From an uncultured Desulfobacteraceae bacterium (GTDB lineage Bacteria; Desulfobacterota; Desulfobacteria; Desulfobacterales; Desulfobacteraceae), in contig CAJWHT010000033.1 in the NCBI GenBank assembly GCA_913041495.1, positions 1-38,763 on the forward strand: a stretch of DNA of 38,763 nt. Reading direction: 5' to 3'. Position numbers and translations under genes: made by a program. This document shows positions 10,555 to 18,354 of the stretch, piece after piece. The notes under the pieces are model-generated. The model had not been told where the DNA came from, did no database searches, and was given only the letters and a program-made list of their open reading frames with translations. The first letter of the stretch is position 1; the number at the start of each line of letters is the position of its first letter.

Positions 10555-11223
10555 ATGAACATTCTGTTTTTCGGCCCCAACGGCAGCGGCAAAGGCACCC
10601 AGGGTAAAATCCTGAAAGATAAATACAATATTGCCCATGTTGAATCCGGCGCCATCTTCCGCGACAACATCAAAGGCGGTACCGAGCTTGGTAAAAAGGC
10701 CAAAGAATACATTGACAAGGGTGACCTGGTACCCGATGAAATCACCATCCCCATGATGATCGACCGCATTGAGCAGGACGACTGCAAAGAAGGCTGGCTG
10801 CTGGACGGTTTCCCCAGAAACAAGGTTCAGTCTGAAAAACTCCACGCCGCCCTGGAAGAAAAAGGCATTAAACTCAACTACGTTATTGAAATGCTGCTGG
10901 ACCGCCAGATTGCCAAAGACAGAATCATGGGCCGCAGACTCTGCGAAAATGACAACAACCATCCCAACAACATCTTCATCGATGCCATCAAACCAGACGG
11001 AGACAAATGCCGGGTATGCGGCGGTGCCCTAAGCGCCCGTGATGATGATCAGGATGAGGCTGCCATCGACAAACGCCACTCCATCTACTATGACACCGAG
11101 ACCGGCACCCTGGCCTCTTCCTACTACTTCAGAGACCTGAAAGACGCCTCTTTCAAATACTTCACTCTGAACGGTGAACAGCCCCTGCCCGACGTAACTG
11201 CAGAACTGATTTCCAAGCTGTAA
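10555..11223 (+). CDS. adk: Adenylate kinase, metal-binding D. gigas type
   Basis: This 222-residue kinase interconverts ATP + AMP and 2 ADP. The P-loop is GPNGSGKGTQ at residues 7-16, and DGFPRN near 84 is the second family signature. The LID insertion carries Cys130, His136, Cys152 and Cys155, which is exactly the C-x5-H-x15-C-x2-C pattern reported as the Zn/Co/Fe site of the Desulfovibrio gigas enzyme. Most metal-binding adenylate kinases instead use four cysteines or C3D. The start at ATG 10555 follows an AAGGAG site. The gene is single, with its own promoter and a strong terminator at 11253, so expression should be independent of rpsU. Confidence 0.96.
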   Translation: MNILFFGPNGSGKGTQGKILKDKYNIAHVESGAIFRDNIKGGTELGKKAKEYIDKGDLVPDEITIPMMIDRIEQDDCKEGWLLDGFPRNKVQSEKLHAALEEKGIKLNYVIEMLLDRQIAKDRIMGRRLCENDNNHPNNIFIDAIKPDGDKCRVCGGALSARDDDQDEAAIDKRHSIYYDTETGTLASSYYFRDLKDASFKYFTLNGEQPLPDVTAELISKL

Positions 11224-11252
11224 GCACGTTTTTCCTCACCTGAGGATTTATC

Positions 11253-11290
11253 CGGCCGGCAAGCCCCACGGGAATGCCGGCCGTTTTTTT
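11253..11290 (+). terminator. Rho-independent terminator of adk
   Basis: A perfect 9-bp GC-rich stem (CGGCCGGCA at 11253-11261 with TGCCGGCCG at 11275-11283) is followed at once by a run of seven T. It begins 30 bp after the adk stop codon. Confidence 0.9.
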
Positions 11291-11315
11291 ATTTGGGCCG
11301 GGCACGCCTTTTTAC

Positions 11316-11344
11316 TTGCCTTTACACCAACGGTTTGTTATAAG
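11316..11344 (+). promoter_or_regulatory. Putative rpsU promoter
   Basis: TTGCCT (11316-11321), a 17-bp spacer, and TATAAG (11339-11344). It lies just after the adk terminator and about 50 bp before the rpsU start, where a promoter is needed. Confidence 0.5.
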
Positions 11345-11396
11345 GGCCGGATAAATATTTTTATATTTAAATCCACTATGAAAGGGGCGATGCTGC

Positions 11397-11606
11397 TTGA
11401 AAGACATTACAGTCACCGTTATTGATAACGATGTAGAAAAGGCTTTGAGAATTCTGAAGAAGAAAATTCAGAATGATGGACTATTCAAACGTCTCAAAGT
11501 AAAAAAACACTACGAAAAACCGTGTCAGTACAGAAGACGGAAGATGAGAGAAGCAATGAGAAGACAGAGAATTGCTGCTTCCAGATCCCGCAGAAGACGT
11601 CGCTAA
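11397..11606 (+). CDS. rpsU: Ribosomal protein S21 with TTG start
   Basis: A 69-residue basic protein of the 30S subunit. It shows the S21 signature: VTVIDNDVEKALRILKKK, then FKRLKVKKHYEKP and a very Arg-rich tail (RRRRR). The only in-frame start at the expected place is TTG 11397; the ribosome binding site AAAGGGG lies at 11381-11387, nine bases before it. An out-of-frame ATG at 11390 opens an 11-codon reading frame but is too close to that site to be the main start. The rare TTG may limit expression. The gene has its own promoter and terminator. Confidence 0.95.
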   Translation: MKDITVTVIDNDVEKALRILKKKIQNDGLFKRLKVKKHYEKPCQYRRRKMREAMRRQRIAASRSRRRRR

Positions 11607-11620
11607 GCACAGCCAAACAG

Positions 11621-11662
11621 CCCGGCATGACAGGAGTATCACCTGACATGCCGGGTTTTTTT
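11621..11662 (+). terminator. Rho-independent terminator of rpsU
   Basis: CCCGGCATG (11621-11629) pairs with CATGCCGGG (11647-11655), with further AGG/CCT pairing inside, and seven T follow. It starts 14 bp after the rpsU stop. Confidence 0.9.
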
Positions 11663-11690
11663 ATGGACTTTTTTTATCTGGATTACGCCC

Positions 11691-12995
11691 ATGGCAAGAA
11701 TTTCCTACGACGAGTGCCTGGACCGGATTTACAAACTGGGCCGCTTCGGCATAAAGCTTGAACTTGACACCATCCAGAATATTCTCAGGTTCCTGAATAC
11801 CCCCCAAAAAAATTATAACGTTGTTCACGTGGCCGGCACCAACGGCAAAGGCTCCACCTCCACCTACGTCGCCTCCATCCTCCGGAAGGCAGGCTTTAAA
11901 ACCGGAATCTACACAAGCCCCCACCTGGTGCGGTTCAACGAACGGATCGCCGTGGACGGCGAGCAGATTTCCGATGAAGATGTGGTGGCGGCATACGAGG
12001 CGGTAAATGCTGTTGACATTGGCCGGCGCAAGGCCACCTTTTTCGAAATTGCCACAGCCATGGCCTTCTACCACTTTGCCAAGGAGCAAGTGGAGTGGGC
12101 AGTGATCGAAACAGGCATGGGCGGCCGCTTTGACGCCACCAATATCGTGACGCCCGCCGTCAGCATCATCACCAACCTGTCATTGGAACATACGGATTAC
12201 CTGGGCAGCACCATTCCGGCGCTGGCCAAGGAAAAAGGTGGGATCATCAAATCCAAGGCACCTGTGGTAACCGCTGTTTCCCAACCTTCCGGCATGCGGG
12301 TTCTCGAAGATATTGCCAAAGAGAAATCTGCCCCGTTGTTCACATTTAAAAAGGATTTTTCCATCCGGAAGACACCCAGGCAGAACACCTACACCTTCCA
12401 GGGTATCCATGATGTGTATAAAGACCTGGTGAAACCCCTTCCCGGGGACCACCAACGGGAAAACCTTTCCATGGCACTGGCGGCCTGCGAGCTGATCTTT
12501 CAGCGGCACAAAGCCAAGGATGACAGATACACCCTGACCCGGGACCTGGTCCACCAAGGCCTGTCCATTGCCCGCTGGCCCGGCCGCCTGGAACGTATCC
12601 AGGAAAAACCGCTGGTCATTCTGGACGGGGCCCATAATCTTAAAGCCGCCCAGGTGCTGGGAAAATATCTTTCCACAGCCGTTGCCGGCAAAAAACTCAC
12701 CCTGGTGCTCGGCATACTGGACGACAAACCCCATGAAGAAATGATGGGCCACCTGGTGCCTTACGCTGACCGGGTAATCATCACCAAGGCCAAGATAGAC
12801 AGAAGCCTTGCCACCGATGTACTGGCAGCTTCCGCAAAAAAATTTTTTAATGGAGAGCTAACCATCATAGAAGATGTTAAAGAAGCTGTTTCCCATGCGA
12901 TTTCAACATCTTCTGAAGATGACGCCGTCTGTATCGCCGGCTCCCTGTATGTGGCCGGTGAAGCAAAAGAAAAATTTGATCTGGATTTTATTTGA
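11691..12995 (+). CDS. folC: Bifunctional folylpolyglutamate/dihydrofolate synthase
   Basis: The 434-residue protein adds glutamate to folates and/or dihydropteroate in the cytoplasm. It carries the Mur-ligase-type P-loop GTNGKGSTSTY near residues 50-60, the family segment SPHLVRFNERI, the metal-binding EVGMGGR-like motif (read here as ETGMGGRFDATN), and the C-terminal ligase segment ILDGAHNLKAA. Length is normal. ATG 11691 has no clear ribosome binding site, only 28 bp after the rpsU terminator, so initiation may be weak or the promoter may overlap that region. tRNA-Arg follows 30 bp after its stop. Confidence 0.95.
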   Translation: MARISYDECLDRIYKLGRFGIKLELDTIQNILRFLNTPQKNYNVVHVAGTNGKGSTSTYVASILRKAGFKTGIYTSPHLVRFNERIAVDGEQISDEDVVAAYEAVNAVDIGRRKATFFEIATAMAFYHFAKEQVEWAVIETGMGGRFDATNIVTPAVSIITNLSLEHTDYLGSTIPALAKEKGGIIKSKAPVVTAVSQPSGMRVLEDIAKEKSAPLFTFKKDFSIRKTPRQNTYTFQGIHDVYKDLVKPLPGDHQRENLSMALAACELIFQRHKAKDDRYTLTRDLVHQGLSIARWPGRLERIQEKPLVILDGAHNLKAAQVLGKYLSTAVAGKKLTLVLGILDDKPHEEMMGHLVPYADRVIITKAKIDRSLATDVLAASAKKFFNGELTIIEDVKEAVSHAISTSSEDDAVCIAGSLYVAGEAKEKFDLDFI

Positions 12996-13025
12996 TAATT
13001 TGGTATAACAGCATCTGATTTTAGC

Positions 13026-13101
13026 GCGCCCGTGGTGTAGCGGATATCACGTCAGCCTCCGAAGCTGAAGATCGCTGGTTCGATTCCAGCCGGGCGCACC
13101 A
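13026..13101 (+). tRNA. tRNA-Arg(CCG)
   Basis: A complete 76-nt cloverleaf is visible. The acceptor stem is GCGCCCG (13026-13032) with CGGGCGC (13091-13097). The anticodon stem TCAGC/GCTGA encloses the loop CTCCGAA, giving anticodon CCG for arginine. The T arm is GCTGG-TTCGATT-CCAGC, and the 3' CCA is encoded. It sits between folC and the glycosyltransferase gene on the same strand. I saw no repeat of its 3' end elsewhere in the window. Confidence 0.97.
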
Positions 13102-13112
13102 TAACACACCCC

Positions 13113-14396
13113 ATGAATACTTTCCAAAAAACAGGTTTACGCATCGGTATCATCAGCTACCGGAGCAATCCGCACTGCGGCGGACAGGGTGTTTACATCC
13201 GCCACCTCAGCCATGCCCTGTCAGACCTTGGCCACCAGGTGGAAGTCATTGCAGGCCCGCCGGACCCCCAACTCAACAACCGGGCAAAAAACGGGTTCAA
13301 CGGCCAGGGAAATGTTAAACTGACCATGCTGGAGACCCTGGACCTGTATAATGCGGAAGATCTTTTCCGCACCCCGCGTCCCCATGAACTGAAAGACCCT
13401 GTCAACCTTCTGGAGTGGCTGGATGTTTCTGCCCAGGGATATCCCGAACCCATGACCTTCGGCATGCGGGTAACCCGTCACATGAAGGGCCGGCACCGCT
13501 CCCTGGATATCATCCACGACAACCAGAGCCTCTCATTTGGAATGCTCTCGCTAGCCAGACACATGCCCGTGACCACCACCATCCACCATCCCATCACTGT
13601 GGACCGGCGGTTGGAAATCCAGAGTACCCGGTCTTTTATCAAAAAGGTCAAAACCATGCGGTGGTACTCATTTATCGGGATGCAGAAAATGGTGGCCCGG
13701 CGGATGCCCGCCATCATCACGGTATCAGACAGCTCCAAACGGGATATATCAAAAGAGTTCAAGATTCCCGAATCCCGATTCAGGACCATCCCCATCGGTA
13801 TCGACCTGGACAACTTCTTCCCCCTGGACCACATCAAAAAAATTCCGGGGAGGCTGATTGTCACCAACTCTGCGGATATGCCCCTCAAAGGGCTCTATCA
13901 TCTGCTTCATGCCCTCAAAGGCGTACTGGCAAAGCGGGAGACATCTCTGACGGTAATCGGCACCCCCAAGAAAAACGGCGGGATTGAAAAGCTGGTAAAA
14001 AAACTTGATCTTGGCCGGCATATTGAATTCACCGGCCGGGTGGATCACGACCGCTTTGTCAGGGAATATGCCCGGGCCGAAATTGCCGTGGTGCCCTCCA
14101 TGTATGAAGGGTTCGGCCTGCCCGTGGGCGAGGCCATGGCCTGCCGGATTCCGGTGATCTCCACGACCGGGGGAGCCCTGCCTGAAGTGGCGGGGGATGC
14201 GGCAAAACTTGTTCCCCCCGGAGATGCCAAGGCCCTGGAAAATGCCATCATCGAATTACTGGATGACCCGGTAGAACGGGAACGACTGGCCCAGAAAGGC
14301 TATGACCGGGTCCATTCCGAATTCACCTGGGAAAAAACCGCCATGAGAACCGCTAAGGTCTACCGGGAGGTGATAGATGATTACCATGGACTTTAA
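13113..14396 (+). CDS. GT4-family glycosyltransferase
   Basis: A 427-residue GT-B retaining glycosyltransferase. The N-terminal Rossmann domain starts IGIISYRSNPHCGGQGVYIRHLS, the usual acceptor-side glycine-rich loop. The C-terminal donor domain contains PSMYEGFGLPVGEAMAC, with the two glutamates (E-x7-E) typical of GT4 enzymes, then G-G-A-L-P-E-V and a final TWEKTA. Donor and acceptor are unknown; lipid or exopolysaccharide glycans are likely. No transmembrane segment is evident. The start at ATG 13113 is only 11 bp after the tRNA and lacks a strong ribosome binding site. The 3' end overlaps the methyltransferase gene by 20 bp, so the two are translationally linked. Confidence 0.9.
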   Translation: MNTFQKTGLRIGIISYRSNPHCGGQGVYIRHLSHALSDLGHQVEVIAGPPDPQLNNRAKNGFNGQGNVKLTMLETLDLYNAEDLFRTPRPHELKDPVNLLEWLDVSAQGYPEPMTFGMRVTRHMKGRHRSLDIIHDNQSLSFGMLSLARHMPVTTTIHHPITVDRRLEIQSTRSFIKKVKTMRWYSFIGMQKMVARRMPAIITVSDSSKRDISKEFKIPESRFRTIPIGIDLDNFFPLDHIKKIPGRLIVTNSADMPLKGLYHLLHALKGVLAKRETSLTVIGTPKKNGGIEKLVKKLDLGRHIEFTGRVDHDRFVREYARAEIAVVPSMYEGFGLPVGEAMACRIPVISTTGGALPEVAGDAAKLVPPGDAKALENAIIELLDDPVERERLAQKGYDRVHSEFTWEKTAMRTAKVYREVIDDYHGL

Positions 14397-15090
14397 ACGC
14401 CTGGGGCTGCGTGCCGGCGACCGGGTCCTGGACATCGGCTGCGGCGAAGGCCGCCACATGGTGCGGGCCTGCCAGGAAAAGGACACCATCTGTACCGGTG
14501 CGGATTTCGGCTTTGACAACCTTGAGTTCACCCGCAATAAACTGAGGTTCCACGAGGCCATTGACGATCTGTCCTGCCGGGACTGGAATCTCTCCTGCAT
14601 GGATATCACGGCCATGCCCTTTGACTCCGAAAGCTTTGACGTGGTGCTCTGCTCAGAGGTGCTTGAGCACATCCCGGAGGATGAAACAGCCATTGACGAA
14701 CTGATCCGGATTGTGAAACCGGGGCGAACCCTGGCGGTTTCCGTCCCCCGCGCCTGGCCCGAACGCATCTGCTGGAAATTGTCAGATGAATACTTCAATG
14801 CCAATATGGGCCACGTACGGATTTACAGCCAGAAAGAAATCATTGATAAAATTCAATCCAGGGGGCCGAAATTTTTAGGGTCCCATTTTGCCCACAGCAT
14901 CCACACCCCCTATTGGTGGCTTAAATGCCTGGTGGGGCCGAACCGGACGGATTCACCTGCGGTCAATCTCTACCATACGCTTTTGGTGTGGGATTTAATG
15001 GAGCAACCCAAAATAACCAGGCTGATAGACCGTATGCTCAACCCCGTTTTAGGCAAAAGCCTGGTGATGTACTTCAAAAAACCGGCCTGA
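14377..15090 (+). CDS. SAM-dependent class I methyltransferase
   Basis: A 237-residue protein with the SAM-binding motif VLDIGCGEGRH at about 18-28, the acidic strand-2 end (GADFG), the strand-4 motif FDVVLCSEVLEHIP and the post-motif VKPGRTLAVSVP. This is the Methyltransf_11 pattern. The C-terminal 80 residues, with several Trp, are a probable substrate region; the substrate is unknown. It starts at ATG 14377 inside the glycosyltransferase gene, behind an excellent GGGAGGTG site. The pairing suggests the two enzymes modify the same glycan or lipid. The 145-bp gap after it shows nothing recognisable. Confidence 0.88.
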   Translation: MITMDFKRLGLRAGDRVLDIGCGEGRHMVRACQEKDTICTGADFGFDNLEFTRNKLRFHEAIDDLSCRDWNLSCMDITAMPFDSESFDVVLCSEVLEHIPEDETAIDELIRIVKPGRTLAVSVPRAWPERICWKLSDEYFNANMGHVRIYSQKEIIDKIQSRGPKFLGSHFAHSIHTPYWWLKCLVGPNRTDSPAVNLYHTLLVWDLMEQPKITRLIDRMLNPVLGKSLVMYFKKPA

Positions 15091-15235
15091 CCGACCTGCG
15101 ACAAATAAACTCCGATGATGGGGAGTGCGGCCGGATCGCCCCCCTTTTTCCTTGCCTGCGCTTTAAATCTTTAAAATCTGCATTACTTTCTCCCCAAGAC
15201 TTAAACCCGGCAGCCCAAAAACCCTGCGAGGAACG

Positions 15236-16312
15236 ATGCGAAACACGCTGTTAATTATCTGCATGGCGGTGATCACTATGTCCTGTACCACAACCCCCTC
15301 CCCAACACCTTTCAGGGAAGATCCCCTGATCGGAAAAATAGTCAACGCCGGCACCGGCCGGACCATTGGGTTTAACGAACTTGCGACGGATTTACAGAAA
15401 TTTGACGTCATCTATCTATCCGAAAAACACGACAACCCCATGCACCACGCTATTCAGCGAAGGATTATCCAGCACTTCATAGACAAAGGCCGTGCACCTG
15501 TCATCGGCTTTGAATTTTTCGCCATGGCAGACACGCCCCTGCTGCTCAACTTCATTGATTCCAAAGCCAAAGGGCACCCCAAAGAAATGGACGGGAAACT
15601 TGAAAAAGCCATGCGGACAAAACTTGGGTGGGACAACCAGTCCGACACCATGTGGTCCTATTATTGGGACCTTTTGATCCTTGCCAGGGACAACGGTCTC
15701 AAGGCCGTAGGACTGGACCTTACATCGGTGCAAAAACGGCGGATTACAAGAAAAGGCATGGACGGCATTACCGGAATCGAAGCGCAGCAGTTATTTTCCA
15801 CAGGATTGTCAAACCCGGTTTACGAAACCCATATGAAGTCCATATTCAAATCGGTCCATTGCGGTATGGATCACGGCGGCATGACAGCTAAGCTATACGG
15901 CACCTGGCTGGCCAGAAATGACAGGATGGCCCTGTCCATCACCCAGATCCATACGGACATTGCAACATCCGCGCAGGTACCGGATAATACCAACGGCCCT
16001 GTTATCGTTATCATGGGTAACGGACATACCGAATATGGTCTTGGGGTAATCGACCGGGTTGCCCACATCAATCCTGAAATCACCCAGGTCAATCTGGGGC
16101 TGACGGAAATTTTCAGGGAACCGGTCGGCCTTGAGGCGTACCTTGAGCCACTGGATTTAGAAGGATTTCCCCCGGCACCTCCGGCAGACTACCTCTGGTT
16201 TACCCAGCGGACATCATACGGGGATCCCTGTGAGCGGTTTAAGGCATCTCTTCAGCGTATGAAAAGAGAAAATATGAAACGAGAAGATGTGAAAAAGAAG
16301 CCCGGGAATTAA
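15236..16312 (+). CDS. ChaN-like haem-binding-type lipoprotein
   Basis: The 358-residue precursor has a lipoprotein signal peptide ending ITMSC, lipid Cys17. The mature part begins with the family segment VIYLSEKHDNPMHHAIQRRII and contains EFFAMAD and VIVIMGNGHTEYGLG, the markers of the ChaN/Tiki-like superfamily (PF04187-type). Campylobacter ChaN binds haem and is linked to iron uptake; the same role here is inference. A Lys-rich tail (RMKRENMKREDVKKK) ends the protein. Translation starts at ATG 15236 after GAGGA. The coding 3' end overlaps the minus-strand terminator of the bacteriohemerythrin gene. Confidence 0.8.
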   Translation: MRNTLLIICMAVITMSCTTTPSPTPFREDPLIGKIVNAGTGRTIGFNELATDLQKFDVIYLSEKHDNPMHHAIQRRIIQHFIDKGRAPVIGFEFFAMADTPLLLNFIDSKAKGHPKEMDGKLEKAMRTKLGWDNQSDTMWSYYWDLLILARDNGLKAVGLDLTSVQKRRITRKGMDGITGIEAQQLFSTGLSNPVYETHMKSIFKSVHCGMDHGGMTAKLYGTWLARNDRMALSITQIHTDIATSAQVPDNTNGPVIVIMGNGHTEYGLGVIDRVAHINPEITQVNLGLTEIFREPVGLEAYLEPLDLEGFPPAPPADYLWFTQRTSYGDPCERFKASLQRMKRENMKREDVKKKPGN

Positions 16313-16325
16313 AGTTCCCGGGGCT
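16291..16325 (-). terminator. Terminator of the bacteriohemerythrin gene, overlapping the chaN-like 3' end
   Basis: Read on the minus strand, a stem of AGCCCCGGGAA with TTCCCGGGCT and a 6-nt loop is followed by TCTTTTT. Read on plus, the same hairpin spans the stop codon of the ChaN-like gene but has no T-run. It is therefore mainly a minus-strand terminator embedded in the convergent gene's last codons. Confidence 0.75.
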
Positions 16326-16361
16326 GCGTACAGTTCCGGATTTCCACAGGAAAAAGGGCTA

Positions 16362-16775
16362 TTATTGGCCCTGTTCGTCAATAAAGAGCCTAAATTTCAT
16401 ATCCTCTTTGAGTATATGATGGCGCAGCCAGTTCTCAATGCGCTTGATCACCTCTGAGTTCAGCACATGGGTGCCGGCCTCAAGGTCCTTCATCATCCCG
16501 TCAATTTCATTTGAAAACGCCCTGTGCATTTTCCTGTGCAGTTCAAATTTGGGGAACCCAGCCTCCGACATGACCGCTTCTTCTTTGGAGAAATGAAACT
16601 CCCCATAAGCCTTCATCTCTTTGAGGGCCTCAATTCCCGTCTTGGCAAAATTTATTTCATCAGGATCCATCATCCGGTCATGGGCCTTGTTATAAATATC
16701 AAGCCATTGTTTGTGCTGATCGTCCAGTTCGTCGTTCCCGATGCTGAAATCCTGAGTCCATTCAATGATTGGCAT
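16362..16775 (-). CDS. Bacteriohemerythrin
   Basis: A 137-residue four-helix O2-binding protein with a non-haem di-iron site. All seven expected ligands are present: His21, His61, Glu65, His80, His84, His120 and Asp125 (DDQH, HFSKEE, HRKMH, HHILKED). In an anaerobe it probably buffers or senses oxygen; it is a single-domain form with no signalling module. The reading frame extends upstream to a GTG at 16796, but ATG 16775 has a GGAG site at the right distance and gives the usual MPIIEW start. It is divergent from the small CxxCxG gene and converges on the ChaN-like gene. Confidence 0.95.
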   Translation of the reverse strand: MPIIEWTQDFSIGNDELDDQHKQWLDIYNKAHDRMMDPDEINFAKTGIEALKEMKAYGEFHFSKEEAVMSEAGFPKFELHRKMHRAFSNEIDGMMKDLEAGTHVLNSEVIKRIENWLRHHILKEDMKFRLFIDEQGQ

Positions 16776-16906
16776 AATAGTAAATCTCCGTATCACGATG
16801 CGTTGAATGGCCTATCATATATCCGCACACCTTAAATTTCAATAACAACAGCCGCTTTTTTATTCCGGTTTTATTTCCCCATACCGGCGGTATTGGCCTT
16901 TTTCAC

Positions 16907-16934
16907 TTTACAATCCCGGGAAAGGGGCTATGTT
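16907..16934 (+). promoter_or_regulatory. Possible promoter of the small CxxCxG gene
   Basis: TTTACA (16907-16912), a 16-bp spacer and TATGTT (16929-16934), about 48 bp before the ATG. A moderate match in the right place. Confidence 0.35.
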
Positions 16935-16982
16935 AATACACAGGTTCATTAGTTTAATGATGATCAGATAAAGGAGATACCC

Positions 16983-17153
16983 ATGGCAGAAAAACCGTGT
17001 CCCACCTGTAAAGGCAAAAAAATCCTTGTCGGCAACTGTGAATGCAATGCGGAATGGCGCAGCGCAGACGGAGAAAACACTGCTGACGACTGCATCTGCG
17101 AACCCGATCAGAAATGCCCGGACTGCAACGGCACTGGGGTGGTTCCTGAATAA
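16983..17153 (+). CDS. Small CxxCxG zinc-finger-like protein, 56 residues
   Basis: An open frame of 56 codons starts at ATG 16983 behind a perfect AAAGGAG site and ends at TAA 17151. The protein has eight cysteines: CPTCKGKK near the start, CEC, CIC, and CPDCNGTGVV at the end. The first and last match the CxxCxG half-motifs of DnaJ-type zinc fingers, so one zinc ion could be held by the outer four cysteines. The middle is acidic. It has no J domain. Such small proteins may be chaperone-like or redox-sensitive; no function is known to me. It converges with the thioesterase gene, 15 bp away. Confidence 0.75.
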   Translation: MAEKPCPTCKGKKILVGNCECNAEWRSADGENTADDCICEPDQKCPDCNGTGVVPE

Positions 17154-17168
17154 AAACAGTTTTATCGC

Positions 17169-17627
17169 TTATCCGATCATGTATGTGGCGGTCCCGGTGG
17201 CTATCCGGACCGCCTTTTCATTGAACAGGTCAATCTTTGACACAACGATCCGGGAACCGGCCCGGATCACCCGGCTTTTGCACTCAAAGGCCTCTCCCCT
17301 GCCCGGCCTCAGGTAATCCACCCGCATGTCGATGGTGGCCGAGGAGATCAATTTTTCCTGGATCTTCTCAGGTGTGGCATCTTCATTGAACTTGACACAG
17401 GAAATCAGGGCGCTCAACCCGCCGGTAAGATCAATCACCGCGGCCGTCACCCCACCGTGGAGGATACCGGCGGCGGAGTTGCCGATGAGATCGGGCTTCA
17501 TGGGAAATGATACCACGGCTTCCCCGGTTTCATAGTCCAGACTGTCAATGGATATGCCAAGCACTTTGTTGAAGGGAAGCCACTCCAGGTAATAGGTCCG
17601 TATACCTTCCAGAATATGATCAATCAA
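17169..17627 (-). CDS. Hotdog-fold thioesterase (PaaI-like)
   Basis: A 152-residue hotdog protein, probably hydrolysing acyl-CoA or acyl-thioester substrates in the cytoplasm. The core motif is GILHGGVTAAVIDLTGG, with the conserved His-Gly-Gly and the catalytic acid region on the long helix. The second half holds MRVDYLRPGRGEAF and ends ATATYMI-like. A frame extends to TTG 17657, but TTG 17627 follows a GGAGG site by six bases, so a TTG start there is preferred. The substrate is unknown. It precedes no close partner: the methyltransferase gene upstream ends 70 bp before it on the same strand. Confidence 0.85.
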   Translation of the reverse strand: MIDHILEGIRTYYLEWLPFNKVLGISIDSLDYETGEAVVSFPMKPDLIGNSAAGILHGGVTAAVIDLTGGLSALISCVKFNEDATPEKIQEKLISSATIDMRVDYLRPGRGEAFECKSRVIRAGSRIVVSKIDLFNEKAVRIATGTATYMIG

Positions 17628-17697
17628 GGGAATCCTCCGTTTTATTCTCCCTGGCAATGCCCCGTCATCAGCCGACCTTCTCCATGAATATCCAGGG

Positions 17698-18315
17698 TTA
17701 TTTCAGCTTCAGCACCCCAAGGGTTTTGGTCATTTCAAGCTCTTCGTACTGGCCAGTCTTCAAGGCAATTTCATAGACCTGCCTGGGGGGCTGCCCCCCC
17801 TCTTCCGGATTGAAGAAAATATCATGGATCACCAGATACCCCCCTGGAATCAGATGGGGGGACCAGGTAATAAAATCCGTATGGGCGGCGTCAAAGGAAT
17901 GGCCGCCGTCGATAAAGACCATGGCAAGGCCGGTCTGCCACATCCTGCCGGCAACGGCTGATGTGGATACGATGGGCACCACGGTCTCCTCCAGCCCGGC
18001 CTGTTTCAGGGTATCCCTGAACAGCGGCAGGGTGTTGACCCCGCCCGTCCTGTCATCGTACAGATCCGGATCAAAGTATTCCTCTCCGGGCTGCTGCTCT
18101 TCAGATCCCCGGTGGTGGTCAATAGAATAAAGGATGCTGGAGTTCTCCTTGCAGGCCTGCCCAATAATGGCGGCAGACCTCCCGCAGTAGGAGCCGATCT
18201 CCAGCAGCGGCCCCATGGCAGATGCATCCCGGGCAATGTCAAAGAGCCGTTCAGCCTCTTCGTCATGCATGAAGCCTTTGATGGTGTTCAGGAAGTCAAA
18301 ATCTAATTTACTCAT
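17698..18315 (-). CDS. Class I methyltransferase (Methyltransf_24-like)
   Basis: A 205-residue protein with the SAM motif PLLEIGSYCGRSA near 37-49, the motif YSIDHHRG at strand 2, and MVFIDGGHSFDAAHTDF followed by GGYLVIHDI. This matches the Methyltransf_24 group often linked to O-methylation of surface glycans or secondary metabolites. There is no visible signal peptide. The frame also begins at GTG 18330; the MSKLDFDFL start at ATG 18315 is more natural, though neither has a strong ribosome binding site. It lies 39 bp after ftsK on the same strand, so it may be carried on that transcript. The substrate is unknown. Confidence 0.8.
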   Translation of the reverse strand: MSKLDFDFLNTIKGFMHDEEAERLFDIARDASAMGPLLEIGSYCGRSAAIIGQACKENSSILYSIDHHRGSEEQQPGEEYFDPDLYDDRTGGVNTLPLFRDTLKQAGLEETVVPIVSTSAVAGRMWQTGLAMVFIDGGHSFDAAHTDFITWSPHLIPGGYLVIHDIFFNPEEGGQPPRQVYEIALKTGQYEELEMTKTLGVLKLK

Positions 18316-18354
18316 AATCACATTAGCCACAAAAATCGTAAGGTGTTACCGGGG

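Noticed and set aside
10444-10962. Minus-strand open frame opposite adk
   Set aside because: It is a shadow of adk, which has complete family motifs, a ribosome binding site and a promoter.
13026-13101. tRNA-Arg as a mobile-element attachment site
   Set aside because: No integrase and no second copy of the tRNA 3' end was seen in the window.
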